In this document: positions 1-7,868 of the stretch, piece after piece | How positions within the stretch are numbered: the first letter of the stretch is position 1 | Layout: every line of letters starts with the position of its first letter | DNA from: Acidobacteriaceae bacterium KBS 83 | GTDB lineage: Bacteria; Acidobacteriota; Terriglobia; Terriglobales; Acidobacteriaceae | Direction: 5' to 3' | DNA: 64,000 bases | NCBI GenBank assembly: GCA_000381585.1 | Contig: KB906737.1 | Span: 1 to 64,000 of the forward strand | Notes under the pieces: generated by a model | The model's input: only the letters and a program-made list of their open reading frames with translations | Told to the model about the DNA's origin: nothing | Databases searched by the model: none | Position numbers and translations under genes: made by a program

Positions 1-383
1 CGATCTCCAAGCGCCTTGCGAAACAGGCGTTTGGCAGCATCGGCGTCACGAAAGGCTGACAGCGAGAAATCGATGGTGGCACCCGCGGAATCGATGGCCC
101 GATACAAGTAGCACCAGCGACCCTTCACGCGGACGTAGGTTTCGTCCAGTCGCCAAGACTTGTTCGTTCGCTTGAGATGCGGTCGCAGTCGCTGCTCCAA
201 CTCAGGGCTGTAATACTGCACCCAACGCCAGACCGTTGTGTGGTCGACGTTGAGACCGCGCTCCTCCAGCAGTTCCTCAACATCGCGCAGCGAAAGAGAA
301 TAGCCAAGATACCACCGGACGGCACAAAGGATGAAACAGGGTTCGGTCTGCCGCCATTTGAAGATCGCGCGTTGGGTTCCCAT
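1..383 (-). CDS. IS6-family transposase, N-terminal part (runs off the window)
   Basis: The minus-strand reading frame is open from an ATG at 383 to the window edge, giving 127 codons. It encodes the start of an IS6/IS240-type DDE transposase. Visible hallmarks are FKWRQ near the N-terminus, the HTH-like stretch DHTTVWRWVQYY, the first catalytic Asp in LDETYVRVKG and the second Asp in YRAIDSAG. The glutamate and C-terminus lie outside the window. An in-frame TGA sits at 396-398, so this ATG is the first possible start. I could not identify a terminal inverted repeat with confidence in the 200 bases upstream. Whether the element is intact cannot be judged here. It flanks a zone of decayed genes, which fits local rearrangement. 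Confidence 0.85.
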   Translation of the reverse strand, partial: MGTQRAIFKWRQTEPCFILCAVRWYLGYSLSLRDVEELLEERGLNVDHTTVWRWVQYYSPELEQRLRPHLKRTNKSWRLDETYVRVKGRWCYLYRAIDSAGATIDFSLSAFRDADAAKRLFRKALGD

Positions 384-611
384 TCCACGATTCTTTCACC
401 GCACCAGCCAGCAACCCTGAAAGTTGCAACACATCCTCGGCGCGAGTCAAAAAAGGATTTGAGTTGAATCCACCTTGTTGCAAGACGCCCCTACCGCAGC
501 CGCAACCCCCGCGCGCGGACCGTCTGAGGGTCTTGCCAACCCGATATGAGAATTTTCGACCGGTTTCAAGCGCACGGAACAACTGGTGATTTGCTGCTGC
601 AACTTGCGGCT

Positions 612-1178
612 CTACGATGAACTTCGCTGCAAAAGGATCGGCAAGGCAGCTGCCTCTACAAGCGATGCCTCAGAGCTTAGACCAATCAATCCTGAGCAGG
701 TTCTTTCTGTTTGGTATGAGCCGAATGTGACTGCTTCCCTGCCGCATCGCCTCATCTGCTTCGAGTGCGCGGCGAGCCGCTCATCTGTGGTCCCAGGTAG
801 TGCAGCGCCTTCTCTAGAGTTTCGGCTGAAGTGAACTTTGATCCAGGGCCCGAGCACAGTCTTGCAGTCGATGTTTAGCGCATGCGCCGCCGTCCCACCT
901 TGAGTGAAACACACTAGGATCTCCGACGGTTCGGTCACTTCCTGGATCGACATCTTCCGGAGATTGCCAAGAGAATTCTTCCTCTGGCACACCCCGCACA
1001 CAGCACCGCCATCTTTCAGCCTGAAGTGATTCGGACCCATGCGGCTGTGGCAGGTCCAGCAAACCAGACAGGCGACGACCCGGTTGGTTCGGTTCGGCTT
1101 CAGCATGCCAGCAGCGTATATAAGGAGAGCCTGTGTATGCCGAAGAAAATACGAAGTTGATGGCTTGTCAGTAGACAT
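612..1178 (-). CDS. hypothetical protein with a CxxC/CxxC zinc-ribbon-like stretch
   Basis: This 188-codon open frame is not recognised. Its N-terminal third holds two cysteine pairs, CLVCWTC and CGVCQRK, about 20 residues apart, as in zinc ribbons. The C-terminal half is low in recognisable features. Neither the ATG at 1178 nor the one at 1106 has a good ribosome binding site. The frame abuts a decayed SRAP gene on the other strand, with the two starts overlapping. It may be a small real gene or a chance frame in GC-rich DNA. The cysteine pattern is the only positive evidence. Confidence 0.3.
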   Translation of the reverse strand: MSTDKPSTSYFLRHTQALLIYAAGMLKPNRTNRVVACLVCWTCHSRMGPNHFRLKDGGAVCGVCQRKNSLGNLRKMSIQEVTEPSEILVCFTQGGTAAHALNIDCKTVLGPWIKVHFSRNSREGAALPGTTDERLAAHSKQMRRCGREAVTFGSYQTERTCSGLIGLSSEASLVEAAALPILLQRSSS

Positions 1179-1914
1179 GTGCGGTCGCTACGTTCGACGT
1201 TCAGACAAGCGACGCATTGCCGAACGCTTTGTTGTTCATGGCCCCGCTCTACCCGACTTCGGGCCAAGTTGGAACGTAGCGCCACAGACCTTCCAGCCGA
1301 TCGTCCGGTTGAACCGCGACACCGGAGAGCGCGAGGTGGTGCTCATGCGGTGAGGTCTTATTCGCTTCTGAGCGAAGGAACCGAGCATCGGGCTCCGCAC
1401 GATCAATGCGAAAGCCGAAACGATTACCACCGCGCTCGCATTCAGGGAGGCCATTAAATCCGCCGCTGTCTCGTTCCTGCGGATGCGTTCTACGAATGGC
1501 AGAAACTGGATGCTAAGACAAAGCAGCCGTTCGCCATTGCGATGAAAAGACGGCGAGCCTTACGCGCTGGCTGGACTATAGGGGAAGTGGAAGGATCACA
1601 AGCCTGGTGGAGAGTTGCTGACGTTCACGGTAATCACTACTGACCCGGATGAGGTTGTACAGCCGCTCCATGACCGTATGCCTGTCATCATCCAGGAACG
1701 CGATTACGACCGATGGTTGAAAGCCGATCCAGAGCGTCCTCCGATTGACCTACTTCGTCCGCTCGATGCGGACAAAATGACTGCGTGGAAGGTGGACAAG
1801 GCTGTCGGCAATGTGAAGAACGATTCGCCCGAGCTGATCGAGCCAGCTTCAGCCGGGCCAGAATCGTCGGAGAATCACTCCCCAGAAACTCCAGGACCGC
1901 TCTTCGGCGCGTAG
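1177..1914 (+). pseudogene. SOS response-associated peptidase (SRAP, YedK/HMCES family), disrupted
   Basis: The family covalently shields abasic sites in single-stranded DNA through the Cys2 residue. Here the gene starts with the diagnostic MCGRY, and SWNVAPQ and the motif around NAKAET can be followed across the frame. The sequence is broken many times. A TGA at about 1351 replaces the Trp of the RWGLIPFW motif, and a second TGA follows about 20 bases later. A single base is missing near 1459 (KS-RRCLVPADAFYEW is readable only after a frame change) and one A is extra near 1546. A TAG near 1579 interrupts the stretch before the last segment. The C-terminal segment (LTFTVITTDP, HDRMPVII) is well kept to 1914. 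No functional product is expected. Confidence 0.85.
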
Positions 1915-2148
1915 CGCCTCCACTTCGGCCTGACGCGCCTGGCGTGGGCCGCTCAACTGCGCTGCTCTCTTCCTGCCTTCAACGGTGAGCGGATCGAACG
2001 GATCCCCAAACTTGACCGCCTCGTCAACCTTCCCGTCCCAGTAGGGGTTCGCCACGCATCCAGTCTTTACCGTTGAGGGCTGCGTCGCGGAATGACACAC
2101 CAGTCGTAGGACGGTTACTGGGTCTTCGTTCTCAGACTCCGGTGACAA
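1849..2148 (-). CDS. uncertain small open frame
   Basis: This 99-codon frame of unknown function is antisense to the tail of the SRAP pseudogene in its last 66 bases. It has an Arg/Glu/Ala-rich C-terminal half that could be helical and no recognised motif. It fills an otherwise empty stretch between two pseudogenes. I list it only so that the interval is described. It may well not be a gene. Confidence 0.18.
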   Translation of the reverse strand: MSPESENEDPVTVLRLVCHSATQPSTVKTGCVANPYWDGKVDEAVKFGDPFDPLTVEGRKRAAQLSGPRQARQAEVEALRAEERSWSFWGVILRRFWPG

Positions 2149-2172
2149 GGACTGAACCCAGAATTGTGCAAA

Positions 2173-2560
2173 TTAATCTTCAAATCGACTTACGCAAATC
2201 TCAACGGGAAATGTCATCCAGCAGACGATCCCGAGCATCGCCGCATCGGTGAAAGTTGCCCATCGCAAAGTGATGGCGTGCGATGACGTAAAGCCTGGCT
2301 CTATCTTCGACGATCCTGCCGGAAAGGTAACTGAATCGCCGAATGCATCGCTTCCAGTGAACAGCCTCAGGACAGGAGCTCCCGCAGCACTAAAGATGCT
2401 GTGTCCCGAAATAAATTCTGGAAACGGGGGTGTCGGAAACGTACTCAGCTGATATGAATCCAGAATCTGCCATCCATTGTTACCGTTCCCTTTCCCGGGC
2501 CACCCAGGCTTGAATTTGCTGCCCTTGAAAGAGATACAGAGATCTGGTAGCAGCGAGACC
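2173..2560 (-). pseudogene. vanadium-dependent haloperoxidase / PAP2-type, C-terminal remnant
   Basis: On the minus strand, residues readable from about 2500 down to 2230 match the vanadium haloperoxidase active-site region. The markers are FPTPPFPEFISGHS (with the catalytic SGHS histidine), RLFTGSDAFG, VTFPAGSSKIEPG and ITLRWATFTDAA. After TDAA the frame is lost. The expected next motif, a Gly-Gly-Ile-His-Phe, is only seen in another frame with a stop in it. Upstream, a segment resembling LYLFQGQQIQAW lies in a different frame, so at least two frameshifts are present. The N-terminal domain is missing and the remnant abuts the end of the beta-helix gene. Intact homologues are usually secreted proteins of about 400-600 residues. 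This copy cannot work. Confidence 0.75.
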
Positions 2561-2614
2561 CTCAACATGACGTACCCGCTGAGCCGTTTCCTACGACTGC
2601 TGAATCTTGTAAAC

Positions 2615-3790
2615 TCAGTGGTCAGATTCCTTCCCTCGGCATAGCCGGGCGGGACTGGATGTGTCACACGTGTTGAAAACGAAGCGGTTGCCCGAGCCCA
2701 AGCCGTCATAGACCAGGTCGAAAGGCTGGTTGTCAAGTACATCGTTATTTACGATGACGTTGTGCTCCGCCACATCTCCGTAGAATCCCGGGAACACGGT
2801 GACGTTGGCCGTGGAGACGACGACGATACCTCCGGCCAACGGGACGTCATTGATGAGACTGGGCTCACCACTTGGGTGGTTCGTGAGCACCCTGTTCGCA
2901 CGAAGCACGATGTGGTCGCCGCCGCCGATCAGGATACCCACTCCGGTTAGCGAAAACGGCAGTTCCGCCTCCTCTGCCGAGCAGAATGTGTCGTTGTGCG
3001 ACACGATGTTGTTGGAGACTTGCCAGTTGTGCACGCCGCTCGTCGTGCCCGTGTTCAGGAAGACGAGACCGGAGCAGCTGTCGTGCACCAGATTGTCCGT
3101 CACACTGCCCACGGACGCATCCCGCACGAGGATCCCCCAGAGGTCCGCAAAAGCCGTGTTGTATCGCACCTTGAAGTCGGCGTTTGGTGAGTTGCCCACG
3201 TAGAAGCCGGCGTCACCGCTGCCGTAGCTCGTGTTGTACTCAAAGAGGCCGTGTGTAGAGTGGAAGGCAGTGATGCCGTAGCTCTTATTGCTCGCCGCCA
3301 CATTGTGGTCCGCGCGGGGCCGGTTTGTGCCGCCGAAGAGAATGCCAACTCCCGAGAAATCCCGCACCGTGAAGCCCGTCACGCGCACATCGTTTACTCT
3401 CCGAAGCACCTTACCCTGGGGGTCCAGGTCAGCGACACAAATGCCATTGAGGCCGAAGTTCTCACCGCCAATAGGCGGGATCTGTAGAACAGGGCAGAAC
3501 GGCCTTGGTTGGGCTGGCGGTTCAAGGACCGTTTTCTCCGGTCCTGCGCCCTTGAGGGTGATGCCATCCTTGGCGATAAGCAGGTTCTCACGGTAGGTGC
3601 CCGGACCGACACACACTGTGGCGCCGGTCGGTGCGGCGTCGATCGCGGCCTGAATGGAATGCCCGGCCACCACCTGAACGGTGCACGCCGGGTCTGGGGC
3701 CGCTCGTCCGATCCCGGTGAAGACGAGAACGATGAGACCTCCCGCAAAAAGAGCGGACGTATGCATTGCTGATACGGAAATCCGAAACAT
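2615..3790 (-). CDS. secreted right-handed parallel beta-helix protein
   Basis: The product has an N-terminal signal peptide (hydrophobic core ALFAGGLIVLVFTGIG, cleavage near RAA) followed by a NosD/pectate-lyase-type parallel beta-helix. The first coil carries IQAAIDAAPTGATVCVGPGTY, the classic entry to such domains. Many Asn-rich turns follow, such as VRYNTAFAD, VTDNLVHDSC and VSNNIVSHND. The likely role is binding or cleaving a polysaccharide outside the cytoplasm, but no catalytic residues can be assigned. An ATG at 3796 directly abuts AGGAGGA, which is too close. The ATG at 3790 has a 7-base spacer from AGGAGG and is preferred. The C-terminus ends with a Cys-containing NTCDTSSPARLC segment, typical of these proteins, so the gene looks complete. 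Confidence 0.8.
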   Translation of the reverse strand: MFRISVSAMHTSALFAGGLIVLVFTGIGRAAPDPACTVQVVAGHSIQAAIDAAPTGATVCVGPGTYRENLLIAKDGITLKGAGPEKTVLEPPAQPRPFCPVLQIPPIGGENFGLNGICVADLDPQGKVLRRVNDVRVTGFTVRDFSGVGILFGGTNRPRADHNVAASNKSYGITAFHSTHGLFEYNTSYGSGDAGFYVGNSPNADFKVRYNTAFADLWGILVRDASVGSVTDNLVHDSCSGLVFLNTGTTSGVHNWQVSNNIVSHNDTFCSAEEAELPFSLTGVGILIGGGDHIVLRANRVLTNHPSGEPSLINDVPLAGGIVVVSTANVTVFPGFYGDVAEHNVIVNNDVLDNQPFDLVYDGLGSGNRFVFNTCDTSSPARLCRGKESDH

Positions 3791-3839
3791 GATCATTCCT
3801 CCTATCAGTGTTTCTTTTTAAAGTCCGTGACGGAGCCAG

Positions 3840-4049
3840 CACCAGAGCACGACACCGGATCTTTGCGATACCGCCCGGCGCCTCTGGATCGTTATTGGCG
3901 AAGCCAGACGGTAGAGTGCCTCGGGGTAGATCGTGCCCAGGATGAATACCGTATCTCCGGGGAGTTGCGCTGTCGGCGGCTGAGTCGGATCTACGTGATT
4001 TACGATGAGCGCCGCCGCATCGAATGGCTCGCCTTCGTTGACGAACGCG
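3840..4049 (-). pseudogene. third, decayed copy of the NHVDPTQPP family
   Basis: The minus strand after the stop of the neighbouring gene reads IVNHVDPTQPP, then PGDT and ILGTIYP. It then shifts by one base, after which LPSGFANNDPEAPGG and IAKIR are readable in a second frame. These are the same motifs, in the same order, as in the two genes upstream (4050-4745 and 4805-5095). There is no obvious start codon or signal peptide for this copy. It is best seen as a decayed tandem duplicate. Its homology stops at KIR, the same point where the copy at 4805-5095 ends. Confidence 0.65.
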
Positions 4050-4745
4050 TCAATGCATCTCCGCCTTAACCCTCTTGACGTGGAAGGTTACTCGGAAATT
4101 GCAGAAACCATAAACGTTTTCCCCGAGGTTCTCTTCCTTGCTCTCGCCAACTATGTCCCGGAATTGTCCCGTTCCGCCGAGCACTACCCGACGGGCGGAA
4201 AAGGTCGGATTCGGCCAGATCCCGTCCGTCATGATGCTTGTACCCCCTTCATGAAGGGAATAGATCTCCGTCGCGAAACCTTCATCGGGCCTCGCACCCG
4301 GGAGACCGTTGGCCGCCTTTTCAAAATCCTCAACGCCTTGGGTAAAAACTCCACGCGATAGATACTTGCCGATCCCTCCAGGCGCATTGGGATCGTTGTT
4401 AGCCTTGCCGCGCGGAAGCGTACCCGCAGGGTAAATCGTTCCCTCCTGAAAGAAAGTGTCGCCTGGGGAAACCGCATTCTGCCCTTCCGACGGATCCACG
4501 TCATTTTGCTTGAACACGGGGGTTAGCGAGACATCGACGGTAAAGGTGCTGATCTCATCGTCGTTGTTCGCCAAGACTTGCGAAGGGAACACAAGCGCGG
4601 CTGCAAACACCGAAATCGCCACGGTGGTGAGCGGGACGGTTACAACAGCCAACTTCGTTCGTGGCCGGCTGCCGTTCCATGAGACGCGAGCTGCGTTGTA
4701 TACTCGGCCCGCGAGACTGCGTGTCAATTCCATTGTCTTCTTCAT
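4050..4745 (-). CDS. secreted protein of unknown function with an AOC/dirigent-like C-terminal half
   Basis: The protein of 231 residues begins at ATG 4745, which has AAAGGA six bases upstream. An upstream in-frame start (4817) lacks this. Residues 30-60 form a hydrophobic segment (AVVTVPLTTVAISVFAAALVF) ending in a likely export signal. The middle part carries the family pattern PGDTFFQEGTIYPAGTLP and ANNDPNAPGGIGK. The C-terminal half has VVLGGTGQFRDIVGE and FCNFRVTFHVK, a layout like allene oxide cyclase or dirigent barrels. That resemblance is by pattern only and no activity can be assigned. It is the only copy of the three in this locus that keeps the C-terminal barrel. The gene is followed by a decayed copy and preceded by a short one, so local duplication is clear. 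Confidence 0.65.
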   Translation of the reverse strand: MKKTMELTRSLAGRVYNAARVSWNGSRPRTKLAVVTVPLTTVAISVFAAALVFPSQVLANNDDEISTFTVDVSLTPVFKQNDVDPSEGQNAVSPGDTFFQEGTIYPAGTLPRGKANNDPNAPGGIGKYLSRGVFTQGVEDFEKAANGLPGARPDEGFATEIYSLHEGGTSIMTDGIWPNPTFSARRVVLGGTGQFRDIVGESKEENLGENVYGFCNFRVTFHVKRVKAEMH

Positions 4746-4804
4746 TGGCGTCCTTTCTATTCCCCGTTTCTTAGCTCGACTTGAAGCCGTCGATCGCGTG
4801 GCAT

Positions 4805-5095
4805 TCACTCGACCCACCGGATCTTTCCGATACCGCGAGACCTATTGGGATCGTTATTGGCGATTCCTCTGGGTAGAGTGCCACCCCGATAGATCGTGCC
4901 CAGGATGACCAGGGTGTCGCCGGGGAATGGCACCTTAGGCGGCTGGGTCGGATCGACGTGATTCACTATCAGCGTCGCCCCATCGAGCGCGACATCGACC
5001 GTGAAAGTTTCTCTATCGCCCCTCCCCTGCCTGTCATCTGCACGTGTTGTCATGGAAATCATTGCCGCGAGGGCGAGTGCCGCCACACTAGACAA
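4805..5095 (-). CDS. short secreted paralogue of the NHVDPTQPP family
   Basis: This frame of 96 codons has an alanine-rich hydrophobic N-terminus (VAALALAAMISM) resembling part of an export signal. It then carries the family motifs FTVDVALDG, IVNHVDPTQPP, PGDTLVILGTIY, GTLPRGIANNDP and GIGKIRW. It ends where its longer neighbour goes on into a barrel domain, so it is either a C-terminally truncated copy or a naturally short form. The decayed copy downstream breaks off at the same point, which favours a real short form. The frame opens with TTG at 5095 and has no clear ribosome binding site. An ATG at 5062 would lose most of the signal. Confidence 0.5.
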   Translation of the reverse strand: MSSVAALALAAMISMTTRADDRQGRGDRETFTVDVALDGATLIVNHVDPTQPPKVPFPGDTLVILGTIYRGGTLPRGIANNDPNRSRGIGKIRWVE

Positions 5096-5228
5096 ATAGC
5101 TTTACGCGTATATCTGCGTCGTTTCGTAGCGGCTCCTTCCTGGCATCCGCCTGTACGTGTGAGTGGCATGGATGTACTTCCTTTGAAGGCTGCTTGTACG
5201 CGTCAGGCGGGGTAATCAGCAACGGACA

Positions 5229-5267
5229 AGAGCGGTCACTCGACATTTGACCGCTAGTAACCGCTCT
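5229..5267. promoter_or_regulatory. inverted-repeat operator candidate in a divergent promoter
   Basis: AGCGGTCA at 5231-5238 is repeated in inverted form as TGACCGCT at 5248-5255 (9-base spacer). A third half-site ACCGCTCT at 5260-5267 pairs with AGAGCGGT at 5229-5236. The nested repeats lie 37 bases before the start of the HTH/PD40 gene and about 130 bases from the divergent small secreted gene. The spacing suits a dimeric regulator, possibly the HTH protein itself. Function is inferred only from symmetry and position. Confidence 0.45.
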
Positions 5268-5303
5268 CGCGTGTATACTTCCTTCCTCTTCGGGAATGAG
5301 GAA

Positions 5304-7490
5304 ATGGCTGGTAGCAAGCAACCTCGGTCGAACCCCCCTCCTGCAATTTTTCCCGGCAGACGCCGATTGGATTCCTGGAAGGAAATCGCCTCCTATCTCG
5401 ATCGCAGCGAAAAGACCGTACGCAGGTGGGAGGAAAAAGAAGGATTACCTGTTCACCGGCTTCTCCATGAAAAGCGTTCATCGGTGTACGCGTACACAAA
5501 TGAACTGGAGACTTGGTGGAAGTCCCGAAAGTTACAGGACGCGATTGATGTTGATCCTTCCGGTGAATCGCCTGGCCTGGAAGACGAATCTGTAATTGCG
5601 GAAGAGACGTTTCCCCTGCCTTCTATAGGTGCCATTTCTTCGCGTCGTACGGGGAATAGGGATGAAACGCAGGTTCATCTGGCGCCAGCGCGAGTTCGAT
5701 TCAATGTAAAGGCTCTGGTCGGCTGCCTTCTATTGCTCGTTGCAACTGGAATTCTGATCTTTCTTTCACGAGAGCGGCATTCTCAAAGGCAAACGTCCCA
5801 AACGCAGACAGTCACAACCAGTGTAAAGACCTTCCCGTTAATGACCTTCCCAGGTGAGATCGAAGGCCTGGCGTGGTCTCCAGACGCGAGCCAGATCGCC
5901 TTTACGTGGAACGGTCCAAACCTCGCCAAGTGGGACATCTACGTCCAACATGTTGGAGGGGACAGGCCGCTACAGATCACACATACCCAGAGCGGCATGA
6001 TCACCGGAGTCAGCTGGTCTCCCGACGGTCGCCTTCTCGCGTTTGGCCGATGTGGCGACGAGAACCGGGGAGCACTCTATACCATTCCCGCGCTAGGCGG
6101 CCCAGAGCGGAAACTCACGGACGTCGCATGTGATTGGGGAGAAGCCCAAGCCTCTTGGACCCCTGACGGCCAGTCTCTCGTCTTTTCCGATTCCTGCACA
6201 CCCGGAGGTTCTCTCGGAGTTGCGGTATTTACCTTAACGACCGGGCGGAAGCGATGTCTTGCGACGCCAGATTCCAACACAGTAGATCTGGACTATCCGA
6301 CGGTATCTCCCGACGGAACTACGGTTGCATTCATCAGGGCTTCGACTGTACGTGTGCGCGATATATTTACTGTTCCTCTTCGCGGCGGCAGCGTCCGCCG
6401 GCTCACCTCCGAAGGAAAGCGTTTTGGGGATCTTATGTGGACCAGTGATGGAAAGAACATCGTTTTCACGTCTGATCGCGGAGGCGTAACCGGGAACAAG
6501 TGGTGGGAGGTATCCGCTGAGGGAGGACCGATAAAACCCGCAGCTGATTCGGCGCTTCCCGCCTCAGTATCTCTTGATCAGTTCACTCTTACTACAACAT
6601 CTCGCGACCGTCGGCGATTTGCTTACGTTGACTACCGCGAAATCAAGTTCGCACTCTTGCGGGCACATCTCTCAAGCCCCGGCGGAAAGGTGCTATCGCA
6701 AGAGAAAATCATGGAATTGCCGCAAAAGACTGACTCGCCGCAGCTCTCACCAGACGGCAAGCACATTGCGTTTGCGTCTGCCCTCGTGGGAGCTGCAAAT
6801 ATCTGGAGCAGCGATGCGGATGGGCACAATCCTCTTCAGCTTACGTCCTTCGGCGGTGAAGTCGTCGGCTCGGCTCACTGGTCTCCAGACGGAAAGTGGA
6901 TCGTCTTCGATCGTCGGCCAAAAGATCACGCTCAGATCTACATGATCGACTCCGAGGGCAGAAACATGCGCGCATTCACAGAAGGCGACTACGAAAACAA
7001 TGTCCCCACCTGGTCGCGCGACGGGAAATCAATCTACTATTCTTCGAATCGTACTGGAAGAATGGAATTGTGGAAGCAGGACCTCGGCAGTGGAGTGGCG
7101 GATCAGGTCACACAACACGGCGGCTTCTCAGCGGTCGAATCGTACGATGGAAAATACTTGTACTACGTGAAGTTCTTCAGTCCCGGAATCTGGCGCATGC
7201 CGTTGAATGGCGGCGAAGAAGAGCGAATCACCGATCAGCCAGAGGCCTGGTATTGGGCGCATTGGGACATCACCGGCAGTGGCCTCTACTTTTTCGATAT
7301 TGCCGCATCGCCTCGGCCCCAGCTCAAGTTCTACGACTTCCAAACGCACCGAATAACACCCGTACTACAGACCGACGGGCAGGTGAGGTACTGGACTCCC
7401 GGAGTCAGCGCTTCGCGCAATGGGCGCACTATTTACTACGCAACGCAGTATGCGAACGCAACCATCATGATCGCCGAGAATATCCAGTAA
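5304..7490 (+). CDS. membrane-anchored HTH / PD40 beta-propeller protein
   Basis: The product of 728 residues has three parts. Residues 20-75 form an excisionase/MerR-like HTH (LDSWKEIASYLDRS, VRRWEEKEGLPVHR, VYAYTNELETWW). Residues about 130-158 include one membrane segment (LVGCLLLLVATGILIFLS). The remainder is a TolB-like propeller with repeated PD40 signatures such as WSPDASQIAFT, WSPDGRLLAFG, VSPDGTTVAFI and LSPDGKHIAFA. This layout, common in Acidobacteriota, suggests a cytoplasmic DNA-binding head and an outward propeller, like CadC-type sensors. What it senses is unknown. The ATG at 5304 follows a GAGGA stretch and is preferred over a TTG at 5247 that lies inside the inverted repeat. 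The gene stands alone and diverges from the small secreted genes. Confidence 0.8.
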   Translation: MAGSKQPRSNPPPAIFPGRRRLDSWKEIASYLDRSEKTVRRWEEKEGLPVHRLLHEKRSSVYAYTNELETWWKSRKLQDAIDVDPSGESPGLEDESVIAEETFPLPSIGAISSRRTGNRDETQVHLAPARVRFNVKALVGCLLLLVATGILIFLSRERHSQRQTSQTQTVTTSVKTFPLMTFPGEIEGLAWSPDASQIAFTWNGPNLAKWDIYVQHVGGDRPLQITHTQSGMITGVSWSPDGRLLAFGRCGDENRGALYTIPALGGPERKLTDVACDWGEAQASWTPDGQSLVFSDSCTPGGSLGVAVFTLTTGRKRCLATPDSNTVDLDYPTVSPDGTTVAFIRASTVRVRDIFTVPLRGGSVRRLTSEGKRFGDLMWTSDGKNIVFTSDRGGVTGNKWWEVSAEGGPIKPAADSALPASVSLDQFTLTTTSRDRRRFAYVDYREIKFALLRAHLSSPGGKVLSQEKIMELPQKTDSPQLSPDGKHIAFASALVGAANIWSSDADGHNPLQLTSFGGEVVGSAHWSPDGKWIVFDRRPKDHAQIYMIDSEGRNMRAFTEGDYENNVPTWSRDGKSIYYSSNRTGRMELWKQDLGSGVADQVTQHGGFSAVESYDGKYLYYVKFFSPGIWRMPLNGGEEERITDQPEAWYWAHWDITGSGLYFFDIAASPRPQLKFYDFQTHRITPVLQTDGQVRYWTPGVSASRNGRTIYYATQYANATIMIAENIQ

Positions 7491-7868
7491 TCGCAAGATG
7501 CAAAGGACCGAAGCCGAGATAGTTCGTCGGACTGTACGTCGACTAGATTCCTATTTCGTTTGAACTGTCGGCGATCCGGGGGTTTGGGTGCGGAACGACC
7601 TCGATGAGCGCATTATCGTCGAGGCACGCATTGAGCTCGTGAAGGACTCCAAATTTCCGGGTGGCGGTCAGATGACGGGCAATATTACTCTGCTTCTGAA
7701 ATCGGCTAGCCGGATTACTTCCTGTTTACCGACAAACCGGGAGCTGAGAGACAGCCGAGCGATGCCTTTGTAACGCGTCTTCGATTACCCGGTTACCGCG
7801 ATTCGCGGCTAACCGGGATGAGGAGACAACCACGCTGTCAGCCTGATTTCTCCGACAGAGCCGCTGGC
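7491..7868. other. intergenic region between convergent genes
   Basis: This 378-base stretch separates the HTH/PD40 gene from the oppositely oriented sensor kinase. I see no convincing coding frame in it. The only structure is the hairpin at 7788-7817, listed separately. Confidence 0.5.
7788..7817. terminator. strong hairpin between convergent genes
   Basis: CCCGGTTA at 7788-7795 pairs with TAACCGGG at 7810-7817, and CCGCG at 7796-7800 pairs with CGCGG at 7804-7808. The loop is three bases and there is one bulged C. The 13-pair stem lies between two convergent genes and could end transcription in both directions. It has no T-run, so an intrinsic terminator is not certain. Confidence 0.45.
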
